A program made the position numbers and the translations under genes. A stretch of DNA of 64,000 nt from Palsa-504 sp963753225 (lineage in GTDB: Bacteria; Actinomycetota; Actinomycetes; Streptosporangiales; Streptosporangiaceae): assembly GCA_963753225.1 (NCBI GenBank), contig CAVWBQ010000014.1:1-64000 (forward strand). Direction: 5' to 3'. Below, piece by piece: positions 8,504 to 17,386 of the stretch. Each line of letters opens with the position of its first letter. The stretch's first letter is position 1. The notes beneath the pieces are model-generated. The model was not told the origin of the DNA, made no database searches, and worked only from the letters and a program-made list of their open reading frames with translations.

Positions 8504-9919
8504 TCATGGGGTGGCGTACCGGGCGAGCAGCGGGATGAGAACCTGGGCGTCGGGGCTCCCCCAGCCGGTGACCGGGTCCCAGCCCGGGCCTGCTCGGTAC
8601 CCGGTAATCGTCGTGGGGGGAAACTCGGCCGTGTTGCTGTTACCGGCGGTGACGTCGTGGAAGGCCTGGTGGTACTGCGAGCCGCGGGCGATCCGGTAGA
8701 TGGCCGGGTTGACGAAGCCGAGGTGGCGCTGGGCGTACTGGTCGGCGAGGGCGATGATCCCTGCCCACAGGGGCGCGCTCGCGCTCGTGCCGGCGTGCCC
8801 GCTGAGCGTGTAACCCCCGCCGGCATTGCCCGTGATGACCGCTATCCCGGTGACGGGGTCGCCGTCCGCGGCGACGGCGGGGATGCCGCGCATGGAGCCA
8901 ATGCCCTGGACGCCGTTCTGATAGGAGGGCCGGCGGAACAGATGGCTGAACCCTCCGCCCGATGCCTGGAAGGCACTGCCGGGGCTGCCGTCGGGAAGCC
9001 CCCAGGCGGTCTCGCCGGTCCAGGCACCGGTCGTGTGGCTCGCGTCGAGGGTCGTGCCCCCGGCGCTGAGGACGAGAGGGTCGGAGGCGACGAGGCCGAC
9101 TTCCTTTCTCGGGGTGAAGCCGCTCATGCTGCCGCCGAGAGCGTCGATGAGGGCGCACGGCTCCCCCGCCGCGCCGGTGTCGCCCGTGGCCGCGACGACG
9201 GTTACGTGGTGGTTGGCATCGGCTTGGAGCGCGGCGTTCAGCTGGGTGAGCTGGGCGTCGTCGACGCAGTGCTCCCCGCCGATCTGGCCCGCCGGGCTGA
9301 GGGAGATGATGCCGCCCTCCGAGGCGCCCAGCCGCAAGGCGGCGACCGAGGCCGCCACCGCCTGGCCTGCGCTGTCCAGGGAGGTCCCTTTGACCAAGAC
9401 GATGGTGAGCGCGGCGCGAGGAGCGATCGCGTGGACCACCTCGGCGTCCAGGACCTCTTCCCCGAAGGCGAGCCAGGGGTGCACCGGGCCGGGGAAGGTG
9501 CTCACCACCTTAAGGCGCGGCGCCGGCAGGCGGAACAGGCGGTCGTAGGCAGCAAAGTCCTGGCGCAGGTCAGTAACCTGGGGCGGGTTCAGCTGCGTTT
9601 CGGCGAGTTCCGGCAGTACCACGGTCTCGCCGCTGCCGTCGATCCCGCGCCGGAGGAGCGGCTGGACGCCGTAGGCGACCTCGAGCTGCTGCGGCGTATA
9701 ACAGGTCGTGGTGCAGTCTGCCGTTGAGCGAGGGAGCGGGCTGGCGGACGACGACTGCTTGGCCGTTCCGTGAGCCGCGGCGGCCCCGGTGGCGGTCCCG
9801 GTGGCGGCCGTTTGCGCCGGGCCGCAGGCCGCGACGAGCAGCCCTATCGCCATGGCCAGGCCGGATACGCGGCCCGGCAGCCGTCGGCACCACGCGATGC
9901 CCGGGCGGAACCCGACCAT
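8504..9919 (-). CDS. Sedolisin (S53) serine-carboxyl protease, predicted lipoprotein or secreted
   Basis: A 471-aa protein. The N-terminus has an Arg-rich head, a hydrophobic stretch and a lipobox-like LLVAAC ending at Cys32, so it is exported and perhaps lipid-anchored. The S53 triad is visible: Glu154-x3-Asp158 (FGEEVLDAE) and the Ser in HAGTSASAPLWAG. The C-terminal FHDVTAGNS and GPGWDPVTGWGSPD are the calcium-binding end typical of sedolisins. There is little or no propeptide compared with kumamolisins, where the activation domain is about 180 residues, so it may not need autoprocessing. The start at 9919 has AGGGGGA 6 nt upstream. It would act on proteins outside the cell, probably at acid pH. 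It converges with the SDR gene. Confidence 0.9.
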   Translation of the reverse strand: MVGFRPGIAWCRRLPGRVSGLAMAIGLLVAACGPAQTAATGTATGAAAAHGTAKQSSSASPLPRSTADCTTTCYTPQQLEVAYGVQPLLRRGIDGSGETVVLPELAETQLNPPQVTDLRQDFAAYDRLFRLPAPRLKVVSTFPGPVHPWLAFGEEVLDAEVVHAIAPRAALTIVLVKGTSLDSAGQAVAASVAALRLGASEGGIISLSPAGQIGGEHCVDDAQLTQLNAALQADANHHVTVVAATGDTGAAGEPCALIDALGGSMSGFTPRKEVGLVASDPLVLSAGGTTLDASHTTGAWTGETAWGLPDGSPGSAFQASGGGFSHLFRRPSYQNGVQGIGSMRGIPAVAADGDPVTGIAVITGNAGGGYTLSGHAGTSASAPLWAGIIALADQYAQRHLGFVNPAIYRIARGSQYHQAFHDVTAGNSNTAEFPPTTITGYRAGPGWDPVTGWGSPDAQVLIPLLARYATP

Positions 9920-10085
9920 AATCGTCCCCCTGATGGCTGTCTGCTATGTATTACAAGTATAATACTCAGTATACAAGTCATTCATGCACGGTAGTCGGGA
10001 CGCCCACTTGCTTGGCATGCGAGTGGGCCAGCCGGAGCATGGTGGGCGGATGGACGACAGGTCGGGCTGGAACGGCGCCTCGATG

Positions 10086-10207
10086 CGCGTAATGACCCTC
10101 AGCCGTTCAAGCAATGCCTGGCCGCTGTCGCGGATGAATGGGATGTGGATGCATCTCGAACCACACTCGCAACATCCGTCTATCTATTCGAAATGTGCCG
10201 AGAAGGC
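10086..10207 (+). pseudogene. 3' fragment of the phosphotransferase gene family
   Basis: This reads RNDPQPFKQCLAAVADEWD and runs to a TAA at 10207. It matches the C-terminus of the intact phosphotransferase at 21617-22429 (RQDPQPFKQCLASVADAW) and of the truncated copy at 32063-32612. Nothing of the catalytic core remains. It lies in the 346-bp gap between the sedolisin and 13E12 genes; the AT-rich part of that gap around 9940-9985 is probably the sedolisin promoter region. It marks a past recombination event. Confidence 0.6.
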
Positions 10208-10265
10208 TGGTAATTTGTGACTCGATACGCTATCATATTCGAAGGATAATACTTCTTCCGAACGG

Positions 10266-12200
10266 ATGTGGTCCATGCCTTCGGTGCCGGCTCCCGCGGA
10301 CCCCGGACGGGGCGAGGATCCCGCCCGGCCGGACCGCGACCCGGTGACCGCCGCGGACCGGGAGGCGTGGCTGGACCGGCTGTGCCAGCTCGATGACGAC
10401 CCGTTCGACGACCCCCAGGAGTACTGGGATCCCGAGGCCAGCGCGCCGCCGCCCGGGCAGGATGAGCTGACCGGCGCAGAGCTGGCCGGGATCACCGAGG
10501 CCGCCGCGGATGAGATGCTCGCGCTGGACGCCGCGAGCACGGGACGGCGGGGGCCCGGCCAGGCCGGCTCGGCGCGGGTCTTCCCGGGGGAGTCGGCGAG
10601 CCGCGCGGCCGGGTTCGGTACCGGGATGGCGTGGGACGTGATGCCGGGCTGCGCCCAGCTGGCCGTCGCTGCCGACGCCGCGGTCGGCGGCTCGGCTGAC
10701 CGGTTCGGCGGCTCGGCTGATCATGAGCTGATGGGGCTGGTGTGCGCGTGGGACCGGCTCGAGGCGCACGCCGCGGCCCGCAAGCTCGTCGCCCTCGCGG
10801 AGGTGTTCCGGCGTAACCCCGAGGACGGGTTCGAGCCGGAGCCAGGGCAGATGCCGCTGGTGGTGCACGAGTTCACCCGGGACCAGCTGGCCTTCGCGCT
10901 GGGCGAGTCCCGGGCCGCGGCGGACTGGCTGCTGACCGTGGCGTGGCACCTGGCCACCCGGCTGGCCGCGACCCTGGACGCGCTCCGGGACGGGGTCATC
11001 TCCCGGGGAAAGGCCGAGCTGATCGTCAAGCTCACCCAGTACCTCTCCGATGACGAGGCCAAGGCGGTGGAGGCCAAGATCTTGGGCCGGGCCGGGCAGC
11101 TGACCCCCGGCGGGCTGCGCTCCGCGCTGGCCCGCGCGGTGATGGAGGTCGCGCCGGAGAAGGCCAGGGAGCGGCGGGAGGCCGCAGCGAAGACGGCCCG
11201 GGTGGAGCGGTGGGCCGAGGACTCCGGCAACGCCGCCCTGATGGGCCGCGAACTGCCGCCCGATGAGGTACTGGCCGCCGACCAGAAGATCAGCTGGTGG
11301 GCCGGCGAGCTGCGCAAAGCCGGGCTCGAGGGCGGCATGGACGAGCTGCGCGCCCGCGCCTTCCTGGACCTGGTCCTCGGCAAGGACTCCCGGCCTCGCG
11401 ACCCCCAGGCCACGGACGCCGCCGGCCGACCCTCTGGCGCGGCGCCCTCCCCTGGTGCGGGTCCGGCCGGTGGTGCGGGTCCGGCCGGCGGCGCGGCGGG
11501 CGGGTTCGCCGGCCGGGTCACGCTGACCGTCCCGCTGGGCACCGCGGCCGGTCTCGCGGACCGGCCCGGCGAGCTGTCCGGGCTGGGCCCCGTCGACCCC
11601 TGGCTGGCCCGCGACCTCGCCCGCGCCGCCGCGCGCAACCCGAAGACGACCTGGTGCGTGACGGTGACCGACCAGCACGGCCACGCCGTCGGCCACGGCT
11701 GCGCGCGTCCTGAACCCAGGAGTCACAGGAAACGCGCAGGCCCCGGCCCGCCGCCGGGTGCGGCCGGGTTCTCCTTCACCCCGGCCAGCCGGGACGGCCC
11801 GCCCGGCGGATACGGCACCTGGCGGCTGCGCATCCCCGGCAGCGGGCCGGACCTGATCGTCGCGATCGACACCCTCGCCACCGGCAACTGCGATCACCGG
11901 TACGAGGCCCGGGGCCATGATCCCGGCGTCAGGCTCCGGCACCTGTCCCAGGTCCGGCACGCCACCTGCACCAGCCCGGTCTGCCGCCGGCCCGCCGCCC
12001 AGTGCGACTTCGAGCACAACACGCCATACGAGACGGGCGGGCGGACATGCCTGTGCAACACCGGCCCCAAATGCCGGCACGACCACCGGCTCAAGCAGCA
12101 GCCCGGATGGACGGTCGATCAGTTGCCCGACGGCAGCTTCCGGTGGACCACGCCGGCCGGGCGCAGCTACGACACCGAACCGACGCGGTACCCCATCTAA
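10266..12200 (+). CDS. 13E12-repeat / DUF222 protein with C-terminal HNH endonuclease domain
   Basis: A 644-aa protein. The central region (about 150-430) has the helical DUF222 features of the mycobacterial 13E12 family (RAAADWLLTVAWHLATRL, ISRGKAELIV, LTPGGLRSALARAV). A Gly/Ala/Pro-rich linker around 390-415 (two copies of GAGPAGGA) leads to a C-terminal HNH domain with CDFEHNTPYETGG, then CRHDHRLKQQPGW, which supplies the His/Asn metal-binding signature. The family is abundant and repetitive in actinobacteria and behaves like a selfish or phage-linked nuclease; its function is not settled. ATG 10266 or 10275 could be the start. No strong ribosome binding site is seen. Confidence 0.85.
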   Translation: MWSMPSVPAPADPGRGEDPARPDRDPVTAADREAWLDRLCQLDDDPFDDPQEYWDPEASAPPPGQDELTGAELAGITEAAADEMLALDAASTGRRGPGQAGSARVFPGESASRAAGFGTGMAWDVMPGCAQLAVAADAAVGGSADRFGGSADHELMGLVCAWDRLEAHAAARKLVALAEVFRRNPEDGFEPEPGQMPLVVHEFTRDQLAFALGESRAAADWLLTVAWHLATRLAATLDALRDGVISRGKAELIVKLTQYLSDDEAKAVEAKILGRAGQLTPGGLRSALARAVMEVAPEKARERREAAAKTARVERWAEDSGNAALMGRELPPDEVLAADQKISWWAGELRKAGLEGGMDELRARAFLDLVLGKDSRPRDPQATDAAGRPSGAAPSPGAGPAGGAGPAGGAAGGFAGRVTLTVPLGTAAGLADRPGELSGLGPVDPWLARDLARAAARNPKTTWCVTVTDQHGHAVGHGCARPEPRSHRKRAGPGPPPGAAGFSFTPASRDGPPGGYGTWRLRIPGSGPDLIVAIDTLATGNCDHRYEARGHDPGVRLRHLSQVRHATCTSPVCRRPAAQCDFEHNTPYETGGRTCLCNTGPKCRHDHRLKQQPGWTVDQLPDGSFRWTTPAGRSYDTEPTRYPI

Positions 12201-12229
12201 CGACCCGCGAACTCGGTGATTCTTGATCT

Positions 12230-12722
12230 ATCGATGCCAGCCCCGGCTCGAGCAGCTCGAAACCGTCGAAGAAGCTCAGGATCTGGTCCCGGCTCCGCGG
12301 CCAGACCCGTTCGCTGGCCCGCTTGTACACCGCCACCGCTTCGGCCTCGCGAGCATCTCCGCGGGGCGGCGCAAGTCCCCTTGCACCATGATGCCCAGGT
12401 CGGTGACCGCGAGCAGGGCCTGGCCATGGGAGACGACGACCGGGTCATAGTCCACGTAGACCACACGCGCGTGGGGGTTGAGCTCGCGGACGACCTCGTG
12501 CACGGCACCCTGGGTGGGCAGCCCCACGCCGATGTCGAGGAACTGGCTGACGCCGGCTTCGGCCGCCAGGAACCGAACGACCCGGCGCAGGAAGCGCCGG
12601 TTCTCCACCGCCGCCCGGCGCAGCCCGGGCACCAGCGCGAGCACCTTCTCCGCGGCGATCCGGTCCGGCTCGAAGTTGTCCTTGCCGCCCAGCAGGTAAT
12701 CATAGTTTCGGCTAGTAATCAC
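12230..12722 (-). pseudogene. Methyltransf_19 SAM-dependent methyltransferase, internal deletion and lost 3' end
   Basis: The first ~120 codons (VITSRNYDYLLGGKDNFEPD onward, motif I FLDIGVGLPTQG) are nearly identical to the intact gene at 28104-28868. After RRPAEMLAR the sequence jumps, in another frame, to the equivalent of the end (RASERVWPRSRDQILSFFD, LLEPGL), so roughly 200 bp are missing. The tail then runs into unrelated DNA next to the 13E12 gene. The GTG start at 12722 has no clear ribosome binding site. This is a dead copy. Confidence 0.8.
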
Positions 12723-12870
12723 ACATGCAACTTGCCGGATACATGCCCAAGTGGGCCGTAAATGGCCTATCTGTGCTGATTGCGGGGTTGAAGGGAGCGG
12801 TCCGCAAGACCGTCGTCTTTATGCAGGGGACATGCGGAAGGTCGGATTTGATCCGCTGCCGAACCTGGCC
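12685..12870. repeat. Duplicated methyltransferase 5'/upstream region, copy 1
   Basis: From the start of the dead methyltransferase gene through its upstream region, this stretch is about three-quarters identical to 16365-16545 (for example CTAGTAATCACACATGC, then GCCGGATAC and TTGAAGGGA). The remaining gap to 13113 holds nothing recognisable apart from AT-poor, low-complexity DNA. The shared block suggests the promoter region was copied together with the gene. Confidence 0.6.
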
Positions 12871-13113
12871 GTACATGAATCCAAGGCGAGGGCCCTCCGC
12901 ACCGCCGTGCCCGTCGCGCTCGCACCGGGCGTGCGGTCCTGCTGGTCCGATCTTGCGTGGCACGGCGGCCATCCTGTGAAACACTGCCATTTCTGATCAC
13001 TGCCAGCTTCGGCCAAGTGCAGATGATCATACTGCCGCGCTGCTTCCGTTCCTCGGTCGCCCGCGCTCCCCCGCGGTCGTCGGTCGGGAGGATGGCCAGG
13101 ACCTGACTCGACC

Positions 13114-13920
13114 TCATCCGAACGTCACCGAAACAGCCACCTTCCCCAAGACCGGTCCAAGCTCCCCGCTAAGCGACCACTCCTTCACTGTCCGGAAACG
13201 CGAGAGCAGCCGCCACAGCAACACCCATATCCCATGAAACTTCTTCTGGAGCAGGTGCCAGAATCCGCGCTCCACATTATCGTTATCTTCCGTTGCGCTT
13301 TGCGCTTCATCCTCAATAAACGACAACTGCGCCACAGGCTGAAACGTCGCCCCCGCCGACTGGTCACCGCCTTCGGCAAGCTCGCCGATCATGGCCTTGA
13401 GGTCGGCTATCTCGTCCTGAATCACCTGCACACGGGAGTCAAGATCATTCGTCTTGCCGCGCAGTTCCTCCATTACTTCAGAAAGGCGATCAACACGCTC
13501 ATACAGACGATCGCGGTCCCGTTCAGCTCCCGCACGGTCGAAACCACGCTCGCTCCCCCCTAGAGGGCGCAGCCGATCCTGAAGGCTGGCTACGTCACTA
13601 GCGAGATGCTCGGCAAGGCGCTCGCTTTCAGCAAGACGATGCTCGCTTTCAGCAAGACGCTCACGGATACGGCTGCTCTTGACCTGCTCAGCAGCTAGTT
13701 GCAGCCGGATGTTGTCGTATTCTCCCGGTCTCACCCGAGGCCCTCGAACTGGCGCCGCTGCTGCGTTTCCCCGCGATGGAGCGGCTCCTCGTCTTACCTG
13801 TCGCTTTGGCAGCGGAGACTCAGACGTCTGAATCCCCCCCTGGCTCGATTGACGTCGCTTCTGGGCTGATCCAGGCGGGTACCCTCGTCTTGCCCGCCGT
13901 GGTGTGTCATAGAACCCCAT
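13114..13920 (-). CDS. Coiled-coil protein of unknown function
   Basis: A 268-aa protein starting MGFYDTPRRARRGYPPG. The first 65 residues are basic and disordered. Residues about 70-190 form a long heptad-rich coiled coil (ERLAESEHRLAESERLAEHL, then DRLYERVDRLSEVMEELRGK and DEIADLKAMIGELAEGG). An acidic linker follows (EDEAQSATEDNDNVE), then an aromatic helix (WHLLQKKFHGIWVLLWRLLS) and a compact C-terminus ending VSVTFG. The helix could touch the membrane or mediate assembly. I do not recognise the family. GC is lower than its neighbours, suggesting transfer. A strong hairpin lies 26 bp upstream. Confidence 0.6.
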   Translation of the reverse strand: MGFYDTPRRARRGYPPGSAQKRRQSSQGGIQTSESPLPKRQVRRGAAPSRGNAAAAPVRGPRVRPGEYDNIRLQLAAEQVKSSRIRERLAESEHRLAESERLAEHLASDVASLQDRLRPLGGSERGFDRAGAERDRDRLYERVDRLSEVMEELRGKTNDLDSRVQVIQDEIADLKAMIGELAEGGDQSAGATFQPVAQLSFIEDEAQSATEDNDNVERGFWHLLQKKFHGIWVLLWRLLSRFRTVKEWSLSGELGPVLGKVAVSVTFG

Positions 13921-13945
13921 CTAGCGACCATAACACCGTCGTGCA

Positions 13946-13977
13946 GACGGACTACTTGTAGTTACAAGCAGTCCGTC
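13946..13977. promoter_or_regulatory. Hairpin upstream of the coiled-coil gene
   Basis: GACGGACT at 13946-13953 pairs with AGTCCGTC at 13970-13977, and the arms continue inward (TTGTA/TACAA) with one mismatch, giving a stem of about 15 bp around a two-base loop. It lies 26-57 bp upstream of the start at 13920, in its probable leader. It could be an operator dyad or a leader terminator; which one cannot be told from sequence. Confidence 0.4.
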
Positions 13978-14278
13978 AATCTGCCTCGTAACGGCTGATA
14001 TCGGTCATCCTTACACGCTTCCCGCCCTGCCGACGTCCCGGTAGCGCTACCAAAACGGCCAGATCGAGACTGCGGTAGCCCGACAGATGCCGCCATCGGG
14101 GCAATGGGGCCGTCGAGTGAGCGGCTCGCCAGCCGCTCCCGCCCGGCGTGTGCCGAATGCGCGCCGAAGCGGGCCACGCCGTCGGCGGAGGTGCACGTCA
14201 GGGCGTGTTCGCGAGCGGTATGTAAAACCGTCGGCTCAGAGTCTTCGGAATGAAGACCTCGCCGCGCAGGTACAGCAC
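13978..14278. other. Gene-free stretch, upstream part of a ~960-bp gap
   Basis: No supportable gene here. The only structure seen is a 12-bp palindrome GGTAGCGCTACC at about 14040-14051. The gap continues past repeat copy A to 14879. That later part holds an 18-bp GC palindrome (GGCCGGCGCGCGCCGGCC, about 14572-14589) and the palindrome AGACAATTGTCT (about 14457-14468), but no recognisable gene on either strand. Confidence 0.4.
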
Positions 14279-14370
14279 GACTAGACGACACCTAGCCCGT
14301 CCGGTTAATGTGTGCTTAGAGGAAGCATCCGCCCAGCAGCTAGTCATACATTCGGTAAGTAGTCATACAT
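14279..14370 (-). repeat. Dispersed ~70-bp repeat, copy A
   Basis: Read on the minus strand it contains TATGACTAGCTGCTGGGCGG, then a short tail ending CTCTAAGCACACATTAAC, and ends with GGTGTCGTCTAGTC. Three other copies lie at 16316, 17387 and 31881, all in the same orientation. The aligned frame reads roughly YDYYLGGYSL followed by a conserved TAA; in this copy the second Tyr codon is TAG. A second TAGTCATACAT occurs 19 bp further on (14360-14370). Confidence 0.6.
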
Positions 14371-14879
14371 CTAGGCGGGATGTGCCCTTGTCGTGTCCAA
14401 CTGCGGCACCGCCAAGCCTCCAGTTCCGTGCCGCCAGCAATGGCATCTGCTGAAACAAGACAATTGTCTAGTCCGCGATACGCTGCCGAATTGAGCCGTT
14501 CTTGGACAAGACGGTGCGCTACGCGCGCCGTGGGCCGGCACCAGCGCCCGGCCTCCTGCCTTGTGGAGGCCCGGCCGGCGCGCGCCGGCCCAATCGCTAA
14601 CTCACCGCTGATCAAACGGTCTAACCCAGCAGCGCGTCTACTAGCGCGGCATTGCTGTCTTCCTCGCCACCCGGTTGTCCAGCTCCGCGGTCTCCGCGTC
14701 AAATGGCGCTCCTTATCGGTCGCGTCGCACACGATCCGCTACGCCGACCATTGACCCGGCTACCACTCGCAAGGACCCGGCGCCTGCGAGGAAACCGGCA
14801 GGAGTGATGATTTACTCTCCGAACTTGACCACTATCTCACCGTGGCGGCGCCAAGGGTGAGCCGACTACGCAGCCCGGG

Positions 14880-15581
14880 CTAGACGACGGCCTCCTGGGT
14901 CCCCGCGAGGGCCGGCGATGACGTCCTGTAGCCCTTGACGATGAGATAGATGCCAATCCCCAGCTCCCAGATGAACTCCGGGATCGTCATCACTATCTGT
15001 ACCGCGCCACCGGCCTTGATGACGTCCAAGATGACGAGGGTTCCCGAAATGATGATGAGCGGCCCACCGACCAGCCCGAACAGGGCAAGGCGCCGGGGCA
15101 CCAAGCCGGAGGTGTACATGAGCCACCCGAGGATCAGGCCGTTCCCGACACCGACGAAGAAGCCCGGCCCGATCCGGAACGTCCACTGGTAGACGTCAAA
15201 GATTCCCTGCCCGAGCGCGGCGGTGGTCCCGCTCAGCGCGTCCTGGCGAAGGGTCGAGATGCCGAGCATACAGACGATGCCGATCGCGATGAACGTGCAC
15301 TCCATGAGGCGCGCCGTCACGTAAGCGACGGCGCCCGCTTCGTGCACGCGCTTGTGGATCGAGTACGGCACCACGGCCGTCCCGACGTTCGAGATGATGA
15401 GGAGCAGTTCGAGCAATGCCCCGATCGCGATGAGCGTGTGGGCATCCTTCCCCGCGCCCGTGACATAGTTCCCTTTGTGGTCGAGCACCGGAGCGTAGAA
15501 GAAGAATCGCGCGGATATCGACGTCACGAAGGTGATGATCCACAACCACCCTGTGAAGGTTGCGATCCTCCGGTAGTTCAT
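14880..15581 (-). CDS. DUF4386-type membrane protein
   Basis: A 233-aa protein, MNYRRIATFTGWLWIITFVT. The start at 15581 has a strong GAGGAGGGGGG 5 nt upstream; the same frame stays open to 15941 but without a comparable start. It has about seven hydrophobic helices (for example LIAIGALLELLLIISNVGTAVV, and LFGLVGGPLIIISGTLVI near the C-terminus), and charged loops. The pattern fits DUF4386, a family of integral membrane proteins of unknown role in actinobacteria and Bacillus. No partner gene is next to it. Confidence 0.75.
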   Translation of the reverse strand: MNYRRIATFTGWLWIITFVTSISARFFFYAPVLDHKGNYVTGAGKDAHTLIAIGALLELLLIISNVGTAVVPYSIHKRVHEAGAVAYVTARLMECTFIAIGIVCMLGISTLRQDALSGTTAALGQGIFDVYQWTFRIGPGFFVGVGNGLILGWLMYTSGLVPRRLALFGLVGGPLIIISGTLVILDVIKAGGAVQIVMTIPEFIWELGIGIYLIVKGYRTSSPALAGTQEAVV

Positions 15582-16130
15582 CCAGTCCCCCCTCCTCTCG
15601 TGTTCCGATATGTCTACCCGGCGCAATTCAAACAACACGTGGTCGTGGGTCGGGTCCAGCAGCGGAGCTCGACGGCCGAGGACAGCAGCGCCCGCTCGAC
15701 CGTCGAGGTCGTGGCGGTCGAGCTGGGGCGAGCCTGCGGTGGGCGACGGCGACCGCGACCAGGACCACGCGGAGCCAGAACTGCTAGCCAGCTCGACCAG
15801 CGATGCGAGGAGCGGGACGCAGGTGCAGGAGGAGCAGCATGCCAGGTCGCTCGCAAGATCACCGGGCCCCGGGGACAGGACAGGGCGCGGCCAGATTGCC
15901 GGAAACAGGTCGGGAGATGGCGACGAGGACCAGGGCGTCACGCTGTCATCAGCTGGGAGCCACGCTGGGAGCCACGGGCATGAACAACCTTTCGGTGCTC
16001 CGGACCCGCCCGGACAACCGGAAGAGACGAGCCCGAGGTCGTGTCTGTCCTGAACGGGTTCCGACGCCGGTACAGGAATCTACGGATTAGAAGGTCGTGC
16101 CCGCCGCGTGCCCGATGAGATGGTCGATCG
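15582..16130. other. Gene-free stretch upstream of the DUF4386 gene
   Basis: Long open frames exist on both strands because of the high GC content, but none has a credible start, domain or composition. The minus-strand frame that joins the DUF4386 gene is Ser/Pro-rich and looks non-coding. I see no gene here; the first ~60 bp must include the DUF4386 promoter. Confidence 0.4.
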
Positions 16131-16219
16131 AGGGCTACGACGGTCACTCCCGGACAACACCGCAAGCATCGCGATCTGGCTTGATGCACGTAAGCCACGT
16201 CGCCGAGGAGACCTGGCAC

Positions 16220-16252
16220 GGAAGAGGTCCGTGGTTCAAGTCCACGTAGCCC
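16220..16252 (+). repeat. tRNA 3'-end-like fragment, copy 1
   Basis: CGTGG-TTCAAGT-CCACG forms a perfect 5-bp T-stem with the canonical TTCRANY loop, and is followed by TAGCCCT, which could pair with AGGGCTA at 16131-16137. That distance (122 nt overall) is too long for a tRNA, and no anticodon arm is found. It therefore looks like the 3' part of a tRNA gene without its body, as left at integration sites. A 24-nt near-identical block recurs at 18826-18849. Confidence 0.4.
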
Positions 16253-16315
16253 TCAGCGCCGATTAGACAACCTCGCCCAGGCCCAGCCCTAGATGATGTA
16301 CCGACAGACGCGACG

Positions 16316-16550
16316 GACTAGACGACACCTAGACCACGCCGTTAGTGTGTGCTTAGAGGAAGCGTCCGCCCAGTAAGTAATCATAGTTTTAGCTAGTAAT
16401 CACACATGCGTCATGCCGGATACGTGTCCAAGCGCGCCGTGGATGGTTTATCTATGCTGATCACGGCCTTGAAGGGAACGGCTGGCAGGACTGCCGGCTT
16501 CTCAACCGGGGTTTGGAGGGGTCGGATCTACTTGACCCTGGCCGCTTCTT
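16316..16550 (-). repeat. Dispersed ~70-bp repeat, copy B, joined to a methyltransferase upstream remnant
   Basis: 16316-16386 is the second copy of the repeat: GACTAGACGACACCTAG on the plus strand; on the minus strand TATGATTACTTACTGGGCGG, then a tail ending CTCTAAGCACACA. It is fused at GGGCGG to 16365-16545, which matches the start and upstream region of the dead methyltransferase gene at 12685-12870. No methyltransferase body is present. This shows that the repeat and the methyltransferase 5' end recombine at the same point. Confidence 0.6.
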
Positions 16551-16570
16551 CGGGGATGTGAAACCGCCGA

Positions 16571-17185
16571 CTATGCGGTTGGAGAGTCAGCAGAATCCGC
16601 CGGGCCAGGAATCCCGGCTCGGGCGGCGTGCTCCGAGCGCAGGATGCCCATCATGATGAAGTCCTTCCAGCCGTCGGGGTAGAATTCGGCTTCCCGGCGG
16701 ACCCCTTCCTGGCGGAAGCCGCAGGCCAGGTAGCAGTTGATGGCCCGGCTATTACTGGCCACCGCCTGCAGCTCGACGCGGTGCACACCCAGCACACCGA
16801 ACGCCCAGGCCAGCACCAGCCGGGTGACCTCACGGCCGAGTCCTCGTCCGCGCAGAGCGGCCACGAACAAGCCCACCGTGTATTCCGCGGAGTGCTGCCC
16901 GGGGTTCACTTCAAGGCCGGCGCTGCCGATGCAGTGGCCGTCGTATTCGACCTTCCAGGTGTAGGTGCGGGGATCCGGCGGGGAGCTGGCGGCAGTCAGG
17001 TACTCCCGGGTGTGATAGCGGCGGCCGTCCCACTCACGCCGCCACGTCGAGCCGTAGCCGTCTTCTTCCTCGGGGTCGATGGGATGAAGCAGCCGGTCAT
17101 CAACATCGGAGTCTTGCGGGCCACGCAAGATGACCCGCTCGCCGTGCAACGTCGGCAGCGGCGGTAGCGTCAGCGAGTCCAGCAT
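16571..17185 (-). CDS. GNAT-family N-acetyltransferase
   Basis: 204 aa from ATG 17185 (MLDSLTLPPLPTLHGERVIL), the usual start pattern of RimJ/RimL-type acetyltransferases; a longer start at 17233 is possible but unlike the family. The acetyl-CoA-binding motif A is GLFVAALRGRGLGREVTRLV with the R/QxxGxG/A loop, and VHRVELQAVASNSRAINCYL plus CGFRQEGVRREAEF give motif B. It transfers an acetyl group from acetyl-CoA to an amine, perhaps a protein N-terminus or an antibiotic; the substrate cannot be told. It lies between two tRNA-like fragments together with the FAD monooxygenase. Confidence 0.88.
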   Translation of the reverse strand: MLDSLTLPPLPTLHGERVILRGPQDSDVDDRLLHPIDPEEEDGYGSTWRREWDGRRYHTREYLTAASSPPDPRTYTWKVEYDGHCIGSAGLEVNPGQHSAEYTVGLFVAALRGRGLGREVTRLVLAWAFGVLGVHRVELQAVASNSRAINCYLACGFRQEGVRREAEFYPDGWKDFIMMGILRSEHAARAGIPGPADSADSPTA

Positions 17186-17386
17186 GAGCCAGACTCTACG
17201 CGCTGCCAGGCAAGGCCCAGCCAGGTCGGGCACTTGGCCAACGCATTACAAGCGCTGATCCCATGATCACCCTGCACTTTGACGAGGTCCCTGACCCCAA
17301 CGCCCCCGGAATGTTTTGAGGCGCGATGCGTTAGAACACACCCGGCCTGAACGCGAGCAGCCGTCGTTCGGCCTAATGAAAACTTG

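Noticed and set aside
11441..11500. Tandem repeat suggesting a separate repeat element
   Set aside because: It is the Gly/Ala/Pro linker (GAGPAGGA repeated) of the 13E12 protein, a coding low-complexity region.
10233..12086. A 617-codon open frame opposite the 13E12 gene
   Set aside because: Shadow with Gly/Arg/Pro bias; the plus strand has the HNH domain.
13600..13680. CRISPR-like short direct repeats (CTCGCTTTCAGCAAGACG twice)
   Set aside because: The repeat is the DNA of two coiled-coil heptads (RLAESEH/RLAESER) inside the coding sequence; no spacers or cas genes.
14340..14754. Two overlapping ~125-codon frames on both strands
   Set aside because: No start context, Arg/Ser-rich composition, no motif; treated as gene-free.
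16131..16252. A complete tRNA gene
   Set aside because: Acceptor and T-arm can pair, but the span is 122 nt, with no D-arm or anticodon arm; only a 3' fragment is supported.
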